Shown: positions 42,305-50,547 of the stretch, piece after piece
Numbering within the stretch: the stretch's first letter is position 1
Layout of the letters: every line of letters begins with the position of its first letter
DNA from: Actinokineospora alba
Lineage (GTDB): Bacteria > Actinomycetota > Actinomycetes > Mycobacteriales > Pseudonocardiaceae
Reading direction: 5' to 3'
Length of the DNA stretch: 64,000 bases
NCBI RefSeq assembly: GCF_004362515.1
Contig: NZ_SNXU01000001.1
Coordinates: 2,666,001-2,730,000, forward strand
Translations under genes and position numbers: made by a program
The notes under the pieces: model-generated
What the model was told of the DNA's origin: nothing
The model's input: the letters and a program-made list of their open reading frames with translations, nothing else
Database searches by the model: none

Positions 42305-42317
42305 GGGCGTATCCGTT

Positions 42318-45300
42318 GTGAGCCTTCCGCTGCCCGGGCTGGCCCTTGTCGGTCCCCGTGAACTCGCCCACGAACTCGGCCTGCCGCCGCCGACCGCCGA
42401 ACAGTGCCTGGTCATCGCCGCCCCGCCCGATCCGGCGCTCGTCGTCGCGGGTGCGGGCGCGGGCAAGACCGAGACGATGGCCGGGCGCGTGGTGTGGTTG
42501 GTGGCCAACGGTTTGGTCACCCCGGAGCGCGTCCTCGGCCTGACCTTCACCCGCAAGGCTGCCCGTCAGTTGGCCGACCGGGTGCGGTCCCGGCTGCGCA
42601 GGCTCGCGGGCTCGCGGCTGCTCGACAAGCTCGACCCGTCGGGGGAGCGGCGCGCCGCGGTGTTCGCGGGTGAGCCGACGATCCTGACCTACCACGCCTA
42701 CGCCGGGCGCATCGTCGCCGAGCACGGGCTGCGGCTGCCGGTCGAGCCGGGTGCGCGGCTGCTGACGGAGACGGCGTCCTGGCAGCTGGCGCACCGGGTG
42801 GTGTCCACGTGGAACCACGACCTCGAGACCGACCTCGTTCCCGCGACCATCACCAAATACCTGCTCGCCGTCGCGGGGGAGCTGTCCGAACACCTCATCG
42901 ACGAGGCGGCGCTCGCCCGGCACGCCGAGACGATGTGCGCGCTGATCGAGTCCGCGCCGCGGGCCAAGGGGCAGCGCGCCGACCTGTCCCAGGACCTGCA
43001 GAAAGTCCTTGTCACCCAACGCTTCCGGGTCGCGCTGCTGCCGATGGTCGCCGCCTACTCCGACCGGAAGCGGCGCGAGGGCGCGGTCGACTTCGGCGAC
43101 CAGATGTCGCTCGCCGCCAAGCTGGCCGCCGGGCACATCGAGGTCGTGCGCGGCGAGCGTGAGCGGTTCGGCGCGGTGCTGCTCGACGAATACCAGGACA
43201 CCGGCCACTCCCAGCGAGTCCTGCTGCGGTCGCTGTTCGGCAGCTCGCTCGAACATCCCGACGCGGAGCCGATGCCGGTCACCTCCGTCGGCGACCCGGC
43301 CCAGGCGATCTACGGCTGGCGCGGCGCCAGCGCGGCCAACCTGCCGCGCTTCACCACCGACTTTCCCCGGCGGGACAACGGGAAACTCGTCCCGGCCACC
43401 CGCTACGGGCTGCTCACCAGCTTCCGCAACCCGCCGGAAGTGCTCGACCTGGCCAACGCCGTGTCCGCCCCGCTGCGCGCCCTCGGCCTCGAAGTCGACG
43501 AGCTCCGCGCCCGGGACGGCGCTCCCGCGGGCGACATCCGGCTCGCCCTGCTGTCCGATGTGGACACCGAGGTGCAGTGGGTGGCCAACCAGGTCGCCGA
43601 CCGCTGGCACGCGGCCATCGAGGAGCACGACAAGCCGCCCACCGCCGCCATCCTCGTCCGCCGCCGCGCCGACATGGCCGACCTGGCGAGCGCCCTGCGT
43701 GAACGCGGGCTGCCGGTGGAGGTCGTCGGACTCGGCGGCCTGCTCGACGAACCCGAGATCCGTGACCTGGTCAGCGCCCTGCGCGTGCTCATCGACCCCC
43801 TCGCGGGCACTGCCGCCGCCCGGCTGCTGACCGGCTCCCGCTGGCGCATCGGCGCCGCCGACCTTGCCGCACTGTGGGGGCGCGCCCGCAAACTGGCCGA
43901 GGCGTTCGCGGGCGAGCCGATCAGCGACGCCGCGGCATCCGACGTCCTGCCCGGCGAAGGCGTCGAACAGGCGGGCCTGGTCGACGCCATCGACGACCCG
44001 GGCCCGCGCGAGGCGTACTCCGAACTCGGCTACGAGCGCATCCGGTCCCTGGGTTCTGAGCTGACCATGCTGCGCCGCAGGCTCGACCAGCCGCTGCCCG
44101 AACTGGTCGCCGACGTCGAACGCACCATGCAGCTCGACATCGAGGCCACCGCCCGCCGCGGCGGCGCGGGCCGCGCCCACCTCGACGCCTTCGCCGACGT
44201 CGTCGCCGACTACGCGCGCGCCAGCCCCTCGGCGAGCCTGCCCGCCCTCCTCGACTACCTCGCCACCGCCGAAGCGGCCGAGGACGGCCTCGAACCCGGT
44301 GAGGTCGAGGTCGCCGAAGACCGCGTCCAGATCCTGACGGTCCACTCGGCGAAGGGCCTGGAGTGGGAGATCGTCGCCGTCCCGCACCTGGTCCGCGACG
44401 TCTTCCCCAGCGGCAGGCGCGGCGGAAGCTGGCTGCGCGCGGTCACCGAGATGCCCGCCGACCTGCGTGGTGACGCCGCCGACCTGCCCAAGCTCGACCT
44501 CACGAGCGCCGCCGACCGCAAAGAGGTCGAGCAGGCCCTCAAGGCGCACAACGAGGACTTCGCCGAACGCGGCCTCGTCGAGGAACGCAGGCTGTTCTAC
44601 GTCGCGCTCACCAGGTCCGAGCGGTCGCTGCTGGTTTCCGGGCACTGGTGGGGCCGTACCGGGGCCAAGCCGCGCGGCCCGTCGGACTTCCTGACCGACC
44701 TGGCCGACTACGTCACCGAGCAACAGTGGCCGCCCGAACTCCTCGACGTCTGGACCCCGCAGCCCGAGGAGGGCGCCGACAACCCGATCGCCACCGCGGT
44801 CAAGACCGCGACCTGGCCCGCCGACCCGCTGCGCGACCGCCGCTCCGACGTCGCCACCGGCGCCGCCCTCGTCCGCGCGGAACTCACGGCCATGCGCGAA
44901 GGCGAGGAGTTCGACGACGAACCCGACGACCCCGACGGCTGGGTCCGCGACACCGACGTCCTCCTCGCCGAACGGGCGGCCGCGTCCGCCCGGCGCGAGC
45001 AGGTCGTGCTCCCGGACCAGCTCTCGGTGAGCCAGCTCGTCGAACTCGCCGCCGACCCGGAAGCCCTCGCCCGGCGCCTGCGCCGCCCACTGCCGTTCCC
45101 GCCGAACCCGGTGGCCCGCCGAGGCACCGCCTTCCATGCCTGGCTGGAGAAGCGGTTCGGCTCCCGCGCCCTGCTCGACCTGGATGAACTCCCCGGCGCC
45201 GCCGACGACGGCGCCGCCCCCGACGAAGACCTCGACGCCCTGCGCGAGGCTTTCCTCCGCAGCGAGTGGGCCGACCGGGTGCCGCACGAGGTCGAGGTCC

Positions 45301-45614
45301 CGTTCTCCACCGAGATCGACGGTGTCGCCGTCCGCGGCCGCATGGACGCCGTGTTCCTCGACCCGGATGGCGGCTGGACCGTCGTCGACTGGAAAACCGG
45401 CCGTGTCCCCGACGAGGAGCACCTGCCCGCCCTCACCGTCCAGCTCGCCGCCTACCGCCTCGCCTGGGCAGGTCTGTCCGGAATCGACATCGCCGAGGTC
45501 AGGGCCGCGTTCCACTATGTCCGGCACGGCACGACGCTGCGTCCGGTCGACCTGCTCGACGCCGACGGACTGCGGGCCCTGCTGCGGTCGGTGCCCGTGC
45601 CCGAGCCCAAATAG
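42318..45614 (+). CDS. adnB: AdnB: helicase-nuclease subunit, main motor
   Basis: A 1098-aa protein with a UvrD-type motor (Walker A VVAGAGAGKTETMAGRV, about residues 43-59; Walker B LLDEYQDTGHSQ, about 288-299; motif III region TSVGDPAQAIYGWRG) and a C-terminal RecB-like nuclease (VRGRMDAVFLD, WTVVDWKTGR, about 1005-1031). The Walker B here keeps the catalytic glutamate (DEYQ), unlike AdnA. No iron-sulfur cysteines are seen at its C-terminus. AdnB is the active translocase in the mycobacterial complex. Start GTG 42318, 13 nt after the Uma2 gene. It is expected to heterodimerise with the AdnA product. Confidence 0.92.
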   Translation: MSLPLPGLALVGPRELAHELGLPPPTAEQCLVIAAPPDPALVVAGAGAGKTETMAGRVVWLVANGLVTPERVLGLTFTRKAARQLADRVRSRLRRLAGSRLLDKLDPSGERRAAVFAGEPTILTYHAYAGRIVAEHGLRLPVEPGARLLTETASWQLAHRVVSTWNHDLETDLVPATITKYLLAVAGELSEHLIDEAALARHAETMCALIESAPRAKGQRADLSQDLQKVLVTQRFRVALLPMVAAYSDRKRREGAVDFGDQMSLAAKLAAGHIEVVRGERERFGAVLLDEYQDTGHSQRVLLRSLFGSSLEHPDAEPMPVTSVGDPAQAIYGWRGASAANLPRFTTDFPRRDNGKLVPATRYGLLTSFRNPPEVLDLANAVSAPLRALGLEVDELRARDGAPAGDIRLALLSDVDTEVQWVANQVADRWHAAIEEHDKPPTAAILVRRRADMADLASALRERGLPVEVVGLGGLLDEPEIRDLVSALRVLIDPLAGTAAARLLTGSRWRIGAADLAALWGRARKLAEAFAGEPISDAAASDVLPGEGVEQAGLVDAIDDPGPREAYSELGYERIRSLGSELTMLRRRLDQPLPELVADVERTMQLDIEATARRGGAGRAHLDAFADVVADYARASPSASLPALLDYLATAEAAEDGLEPGEVEVAEDRVQILTVHSAKGLEWEIVAVPHLVRDVFPSGRRGGSWLRAVTEMPADLRGDAADLPKLDLTSAADRKEVEQALKAHNEDFAERGLVEERRLFYVALTRSERSLLVSGHWWGRTGAKPRGPSDFLTDLADYVTEQQWPPELLDVWTPQPEEGADNPIATAVKTATWPADPLRDRRSDVATGAALVRAELTAMREGEEFDDEPDDPDGWVRDTDVLLAERAAASARREQVVLPDQLSVSQLVELAADPEALARRLRRPLPFPPNPVARRGTAFHAWLEKRFGSRALLDLDELPGAADDGAAPDEDLDALREAFLRSEWADRVPHEVEVPFSTEIDGVAVRGRMDAVFLDPDGGWTVVDWKTGRVPDEEHLPALTVQLAAYRLAWAGLSGIDIAEVRAAFHYVRHGTTLRPVDLLDADGLRALLRSVPVPEPK

Positions 45615-45677
45615 GGCAAAGCGGGCAGCCCGAATGAACGCCGTGAGCCCGCTCAGCCGACAGGGCCGTGATCCGGC

Positions 45678-45683
45678 TAACCT
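45678..45683 (+). promoter_or_regulatory. -10 box for the K+ channel gene and its leader ORF
   Basis: TAACCT ends 6 nt before GTG 45690. This spacing would give a leaderless transcript beginning with the short ORF at 45690. Confidence 0.4.
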
Positions 45684-45689
45684 GCCCAC

Positions 45690-45722
45690 GTGAGTCAGTG
45701 GATTCGGCGGGGGAACCCATGA
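45690..45722 (+). CDS. Possible 10-aa leaderless leader peptide
   Basis: GTG 45690 opens a ten-residue frame, VSQWIRRGNP, whose TGA overlaps the ATG of the channel gene (ATGA). With the -10 box 6 nt upstream this could be a translated leader that couples ribosomes to the channel start. It could also be fortuitous, as the channel has its own GGGGGA site. Confidence 0.3.
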   Translation: MSQWIRRGNP

Positions 45723-46780
45723 AGCGCAGCCTGAAGACGTTGGGCCTCTCCGAGCGAGCTGAACATGAACTCGTGGGCATCCTGCGGATGCCAGAGTCCA
45801 GCGTCAGCCCCGTCACCGCGATCGCCCGGCGCCTCGTCTGGGCCGTGCTCGCCCTGTTCGCCGCGGTCCTCATCGTCTACTTGGACCGTGACGGCTACCG
45901 GGACGTCAACGAGGACGGCATCTCCTTCCTCGACGCCGTCTACTACGCCACCGTGTCGCTCTCCACGACCGGATACGGCGACATCACGCCCGCGAGCGAC
46001 TCGGCCCGGCTGATCAACATCCTGGTGATCACCCCGCTGCGCATCCTCTTCCTCATCGTCCTGGTCGGCACCACGCTCGCGGTGCTGACCGAACGGTCCC
46101 GTCAGGTTGTCAAGATCCAAAGGTGGAGGTCGAAGGTGCGCGATCACGTGGTCGTCGTCGGCTACGGCACCAAGGGCCGCTCCGCGGTCAGCGCCGTGCT
46201 GTCCGACGGGATCGACCCGAGTCGGATCGTGGTGGTCGACACCGACCAGGCCATGCTCGACGCGGCGTCGCTGCTGGGCTTGGTCACCGTGCACGGCTCG
46301 GGCACCCGGTCCGACGTGCTGCGGGTGGCGGGGGTGCCGCGGGCCAAGTCAGTCGTGGTCGCCGCCAACCGGGACGACTCGGCCGTCCTGATCACCCTGA
46401 CCGCGCGCGAGATGGCGCCCAAGGCGCAGATCGTCGCCGCGGTGCGGGAGACGGAGAACGTCCACCTCGTGCGCCAGTCCGGCGCGAACCAGGTCGTCGT
46501 CTCCAGTGAAACCGCGGGCCGCCTGCTGGGCATGGCCACGCACACCCCGACCGTGGTCGACATGGTGGAGGACCTCATCACCCCCGACGCGGGTCTGGCC
46601 ATCTCCGAGCGGGAGGTCGAGGACAGCGAGGTCGGTGGCTCACCCCGGCACCTGCCCGACATCGTCCTGGGCATCGTCCGCGCCGGAAAGCTCTTCCGCG
46701 TCGACTCGTCGGAAGCCGACGCCATCGAAACCGGCGACCGCATCTTGTACATCCGCAAGGTCACTCCGGCAGACGACTAG
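45719..46780 (+). CDS. Two-helix K+ channel with RCK/TrkA domain (Rv3200c-like)
   Basis: A 353-aa potassium channel subunit. First membrane helix about residues 35-57 (LVWAVLALFAAVLIVYL), pore loop with selectivity filter TTGYGD (about 97-102), second helix about 115-135, then a cytosolic RCK domain with Rossmann motif VVVGYGTKGRSAVSAVL (about 145-161) and acid IVVVDTD. A C-terminal RCK-C part follows (VDMVEDLITPDAGLAISERE). It assembles as a tetramer and is gated by a ligand such as NAD(H) or a nucleotide. ATG 45719 has GGGGGA 5 nt upstream. It matches Rv3200c in place, after adnB. Confidence 0.9.
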   Translation: MKRSLKTLGLSERAEHELVGILRMPESSVSPVTAIARRLVWAVLALFAAVLIVYLDRDGYRDVNEDGISFLDAVYYATVSLSTTGYGDITPASDSARLINILVITPLRILFLIVLVGTTLAVLTERSRQVVKIQRWRSKVRDHVVVVGYGTKGRSAVSAVLSDGIDPSRIVVVDTDQAMLDAASLLGLVTVHGSGTRSDVLRVAGVPRAKSVVVAANRDDSAVLITLTAREMAPKAQIVAAVRETENVHLVRQSGANQVVVSSETAGRLLGMATHTPTVVDMVEDLITPDAGLAISEREVEDSEVGGSPRHLPDIVLGIVRAGKLFRVDSSEADAIETGDRILYIRKVTPADD

Positions 46781-46810
46781 GACCCTTGCGCGGTCTGCGA
46801 CGATCCGTGG

Positions 46811-47257
46811 GTGCGTCTGCCGCCTGAGCTAAGAGTGCCCGCCGCCCAGGCGGCTGGGTCGGCGCTGTTCAGCATCCTCGTGGCGGTCCTCATCTCGCTG
46901 ACCGGCGCACTCGGCCTCTGGTCGAACTCCGACGTGCGCGTGGAAGTCGACGCCAAGGTGGTTCAGGCGGTCGGCTGCGCCAAAGCGGACCAGCCCGAGG
47001 AGGTCACCTACCAGCGGGACGGCCGCGAGGAGCGGATCAAGCTCGACGCGTGCGGCCACGAGGTGGGCGAGCCCGTCCGAATCGCTCTTGGTGAGGAGAC
47101 CGCCAGCCTCGCCCACGCCCGGACCTCCGCGACCACCGACGCCCGACCGCTCGGCGTCGTCCTGTGTGTGTTCGCGGGGATCGCGGGCGCGGGCTTCGCC
47201 GAGTTGTTCCGGCGGACGGCGGGCGAGTCGCTCAGGACACGTGCTGTGGGTCCATGA
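46811..47257 (+). CDS. Membrane protein of unknown function, 148 aa
   Basis: Two membrane helices (about residues 15-37, SALFSILVAVLISLTGALGL, and 112-131, GVVLCVFAGIAGAGFAELF) enclose a hydrophilic middle loop, which by the positive-inside rule lies outside. The loop has two cysteines (AVGCAKAD and KLDACGHEV) that may form a disulfide. No family recognised. It starts at GTG 46811, 30 nt after the channel gene, and may belong to its transcript. Its last 26 nt overlap the convergent metallopeptidase gene. Confidence 0.65.
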   Translation: MRLPPELRVPAAQAAGSALFSILVAVLISLTGALGLWSNSDVRVEVDAKVVQAVGCAKADQPEEVTYQRDGREERIKLDACGHEVGEPVRIALGEETASLAHARTSATTDARPLGVVLCVFAGIAGAGFAELFRRTAGESLRTRAVGP

Positions 47258-48599
47258 CCCACGTGTTGCACTGGTAGGTCCGGTTCTCCTTGAACCCCTG
47301 CTCCATCCACGCCCCGTTGTGCTGCGGTGTCCCGTGGTCGCGGATGCGCCCTTCCCAGTCGCCGCGCTGGTAGGCGTCGGCGATGGCGTCACCGATGATC
47401 GGGTTGGTCATCGACCCGCCACCGTGTTGCGCGCCCGCGAACCACATGCCCGCGAAGCAGGACGCCTCCAGTTCGAGCCTGCGGGACTGCTCGAGACCGG
47501 CCGGGGTCTGGTCGCCCGCCTCGTACCGCGCCTCGAAGTAGGTCTCGAGGATGCCGGTGAGGTGCTGCACGTGGTGGCCGAACTCGTGCGCGAGGATGCC
47601 GAGGTAGGCACCGGTCTTGTTCCCGTACCGCTCGGTCAGCAGTCCGGCGAAGGGCATGTAGAGCGTGTTGTCCTTGTAGCAGTAGAACGCAGGCGCCTGC
47701 CCCTTCGTCACCGAACCGCATGGCGTGCTCCACGACGTGCCCGCCGGGGACTTGATCGCGGGCCGCCGGTAGGGCAGGCCGGCGCGCGCCATCGCGGGCT
47801 GCCACGCCTGCTCCAGGCACGGCAGGGCCGCGTTGAGGTAGGCCTCCGCGGCCGCCGGTTCGCTGCGCCACGCGGGCAGGCTGCAGGTGGCCGCGTTGAC
47901 CCCGTTGGTCGTGCTGAAGATCGGGTTGTCGCCGAGGCGGTAGACCGGCTGCGGCTCGGCGGGCGTGGTCTTCGTCGGCGTCGTGGTCGTGGTGGTCGTG
48001 CGATCCGTCTCGGACGTGGTCTCCGTGGTGGTGGTCGTGGTCTCCGTAGTGGTGGTGGTCTCGCGCGTGGTCGTGCTGTCGTACGTCGGCGTCGAGTAGG
48101 TGGTGGTCGGCGAGGAGTAGCCGATGTCATCGGCCGAGCTGCGGCGGTTCTTCTGCACGAAGCCGAAGGCGCCCGCCCCCACGACCAGCAGGGCGACCAG
48201 GGTGATCGCGACGATCGGCCCGGTGTTGGACTTCTTCGGCATGGGCGCGTACATCGGCCGCCACGGGGGCTGTCCGCCCATCGGCGGTCCGTAGGGCCCA
48301 CCCGGCGGCGGTCCGTACGGCGGTCCGGACATCGGTGGCCCGTAAGCGGGGCCGCCCATCGGCGGGCCCGCCATCGGCGGCCCGTACGGCGGCCTGCCGG
48401 GTTGGGGCTGCCCAGGGTGGCCGAACTGCCGGGTTCCGGTCGGCGGCTGCGCGCCCATCGGCGGCGGGCCCGCGGGCCTGTTCCCATGTGGAGGGTGCCC
48501 GGGCGGGGGGAGCGGCCGCGCGAACGGCGGCGGCGCGACCGGCATCGGTGGCGGGTAGGGCCCTTGTGGACGCCACGGCCCCCCAGGCGGCTGAGTCAT
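47232..48599 (-). CDS. YpfJ-type neutral zinc metallopeptidase, membrane anchored
   Basis: A 455-aa protein. The first 120 residues are cytoplasmic and rich in Pro and Gly (GPPYGPP-type repeats). One membrane helix (about 127-150, GPIVAITLVALLVVGAGAF) follows, then a Thr-rich linker of about 45 residues (TTTTTETTTTTTE-like) and the peptidase domain. The zinc motif is ILAHEFGHHVQHLTGI (about residue 345); a third ligand is probably the acid in LELEASCFAGMWFAG. Cysteines suggest disulfides outside the membrane. The family has no known substrate. Start ATG 48599; it diverges from the DUF2207 gene. The linker length and low complexity make indels likely between strains. Confidence 0.85.
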   Translation of the reverse strand: MTQPPGGPWRPQGPYPPPMPVAPPPFARPLPPPGHPPHGNRPAGPPPMGAQPPTGTRQFGHPGQPQPGRPPYGPPMAGPPMGGPAYGPPMSGPPYGPPPGGPYGPPMGGQPPWRPMYAPMPKKSNTGPIVAITLVALLVVGAGAFGFVQKNRRSSADDIGYSSPTTTYSTPTYDSTTTRETTTTTETTTTTTETTSETDRTTTTTTTPTKTTPAEPQPVYRLGDNPIFSTTNGVNAATCSLPAWRSEPAAAEAYLNAALPCLEQAWQPAMARAGLPYRRPAIKSPAGTSWSTPCGSVTKGQAPAFYCYKDNTLYMPFAGLLTERYGNKTGAYLGILAHEFGHHVQHLTGILETYFEARYEAGDQTPAGLEQSRRLELEASCFAGMWFAGAQHGGGSMTNPIIGDAIADAYQRGDWEGRIRDHGTPQHNGAWMEQGFKENRTYQCNTWVMDPQHVS

Positions 48600-48653
48600 T
48601 GTTCCCCCGTCGTAGATTTCGCCAGACGGTGCGTGAGCATATGGGCGCTCGGC

Positions 48654-48659
48654 TATCGT
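48654..48659 (+). promoter_or_regulatory. -10 box of a leaderless promoter
   Basis: TATCGT ends 8 nt before the GTG at 48668, supporting that codon as the start of the DUF2207 gene. Confidence 0.35.
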
Positions 48660-48667
48660 TCGCTGGC

Positions 48668-50395
48668 GTGTTCACGAATTGGGGGGTAGCCACCGCGATT
48701 GTGGTGGCCGGGATCTCGTTGTCCGCAGCTCAGCCGTCGTTTCCGTCGCCACCGTCGGACGCGCCCACGATCGACTTCCCGGTGCCGAAGCCAGGTGCGA
48801 CGCCGGGGCCGACCAAGTCGGGCGCGCCGTCGATCGACCCGCGGCCGCCGACCGAGAGCAGGCCGGGGCGGCCGGAGGGCCAGGGCGTCCCGACCACGCT
48901 GCCGCGCAGCGTCAACATCCAGCTCAAGGTCGAGCGCGACGGCAGGCTGACGGTGATCGAGCAGGTCATCGTCCAGGCGAAGAACACGATGACCCGGGTC
49001 GCGCCGCTGCGCATCGGCGACCGTGTCTTCGCCGTGCGCGACGCCACGGTGGACGGCAACGGGACCGCCGAGGCCACCGCCGACACCTTCACCATCAAAC
49101 TCGGCGAGGGCGCGTCGACCGTCAAGTACACAGTGGACGGTGCGGTGGCCGACTTCGGCGACCACGTGCAGGTCCGATGGCAGGTCGCGAACGGCTGGGA
49201 CACCAAGCTCGTCTTCCTGCGCGCGTCCCTGCTCACCCCCAAGCCGGGCAACGACTTCGTGTGCCTCGCGGGCCAGTCGGGCACCGAGGACCCGTGCGAC
49301 TCGGCGCTGATCGACTCCAGTGGGGTCCTGCGGGTCGTGCAGTCCGATCTCGACTCCGGTGCCCGGGTCGACCTGAGCGCCACCCTGCCCGCCGGGCTGG
49401 TGCCCGCCAACGCGCGGTTCGAGAACGTGAAGGCCGGCGCGTTCGCGCTGACCCCGGTCAGCGGCGCCGCGCTGGGGCTGCTGGCGCTGCTCCTGCTCGG
49501 CGGCTTCGGCGCGCTGTGGGTCGCGCGGGGCCGCGACACCAAGGCCGCCGCGGCCGACGTCGAGCCGGTCGAGGTCCTCGTCACCGAGGGCGGCCGGGTC
49601 GTGTTCGCCTCACCGGACGGCGTGCTTCCCGGCCAGGCGGGCACCGTCATCGACGAGGTGGTCGACGCCCGCGACCTGACCGCCACCGTGATCGACCTCG
49701 CGGTGCGCAACTACCTGTGGATCACCGAGTCCGGCGAGGACTGGCAGGTGGTCCGCCGCAATCCCGCCGACTACGCCCTGACCGACTACGAGCGCGCGGT
49801 CTACCAGGCGCTGCTCCCCGAGGGCACGGAGTCGGTCACCGTCTCCGCGCTGCGGTCGGCCCCGCCGAACACCGCAGACGCGCGCTCCGCCATCCACGCC
49901 GACTCGGTGGCGCGCGGCTGGCTCAGCCGCACGCCTGCCAAGCTCCGGTTGGCCGGAGCGGTGCTCGCGGTCGTCGGCGTCGCCGCGACCGTCGTGCTCG
50001 CCCTGACCGTCGGGCACGCTCTGGCCGGTGTCGCGCTGGTGATCGGCGGCATCGCCCTCGCCGTCGGCGCACGGTTCCTGCCCGCGCGAACCAAGCGGGG
50101 CGCGCTGCTCGTCCAGCAGGTGCGTGGGGTTCATGGGTACTTGAAATCAGTGCCGCCCGAGTCCGTGCCCGCCGCCGACCGTGAACTGGTCTTCTCCCGT
50201 TCGCTGCCCTACGCGGTCGCACTGGAAGAGGCCGAGCAGTGGCTGAGCCGGTTCGCCGCACTCGACGTCGCCGCGGACGGCACCCCGGGTCTCTACTGGT
50301 ACGGAACCCAGGACGACGCCTACGACCAGGCCCGATTCGCGGAGCGCTTCCACGCCCTGATCGACAGCGTGGACGGGGTCTTCGGCAAGCGCTGA
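48668..50395 (+). CDS. DUF2207 membrane protein
   Basis: A protein of about 575 aa. GTG 48668 is preferred for its -10 box; ATG 48641 in frame is the alternative. A signal-like helix (VATAIVVAGISLSAAQ) opens it, followed by a Pro-rich linker and an extracytoplasmic beta-rich DUF2207 domain (SVNIQLKVERDGRLTVIEQV, QVRWQVANGW). A membrane helix lies near residue 265 (LGLLALLLLGGFGALWVARG). Two more helices (about 425-465) separate cytoplasmic parts that include a winged-helix-like ATVIDLAVRNYLWITE. No function is established for this family. A strong terminator follows at 50422-50456. Confidence 0.8.
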   Translation: MFTNWGVATAIVVAGISLSAAQPSFPSPPSDAPTIDFPVPKPGATPGPTKSGAPSIDPRPPTESRPGRPEGQGVPTTLPRSVNIQLKVERDGRLTVIEQVIVQAKNTMTRVAPLRIGDRVFAVRDATVDGNGTAEATADTFTIKLGEGASTVKYTVDGAVADFGDHVQVRWQVANGWDTKLVFLRASLLTPKPGNDFVCLAGQSGTEDPCDSALIDSSGVLRVVQSDLDSGARVDLSATLPAGLVPANARFENVKAGAFALTPVSGAALGLLALLLLGGFGALWVARGRDTKAAAADVEPVEVLVTEGGRVVFASPDGVLPGQAGTVIDEVVDARDLTATVIDLAVRNYLWITESGEDWQVVRRNPADYALTDYERAVYQALLPEGTESVTVSALRSAPPNTADARSAIHADSVARGWLSRTPAKLRLAGAVLAVVGVAATVVLALTVGHALAGVALVIGGIALAVGARFLPARTKRGALLVQQVRGVHGYLKSVPPESVPAADRELVFSRSLPYAVALEEAEQWLSRFAALDVAADGTPGLYWYGTQDDAYDQARFAERFHALIDSVDGVFGKR

Positions 50396-50421
50396 TTATC
50401 GCCGCTGATCACGATCGTGTT

Positions 50422-50456
50422 ACCCCCGTCTGAGCAGCGGAAACTCAGACGGGGGT
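50422..50456 (+). terminator. Hairpin terminator after DUF2207 gene
   Basis: A perfect 13-bp stem (arms 50422-50434 and 50444-50456) encloses a 9-nt loop. No T tract follows. It ends the DUF2207 transcript before the surface protein gene. Confidence 0.7.
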
Positions 50457-50547
50457 GGGCTGGTGATCCGATATCTACGCGGGGTACCGTTCGCGCACTT
50501 TCGAACGTCGACCATTCACTCGATTGGTCATCTCCAGGGGAGGCGCG

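Noticed and set aside
42117..45689. 1190-codon open frame on the minus strand opposite adnB
   Set aside because: A shadow of adnB caused by high GC at third positions. The product is a low-complexity Gly/Arg/Val/His string without domains, while the + strand encodes every AdnB motif.
47950..48080. Thr-codon-rich tract as a possible repeat element
   Set aside because: It is the coding region of the metallopeptidase linker, and its repetitiveness follows from the Thr-rich protein sequence.
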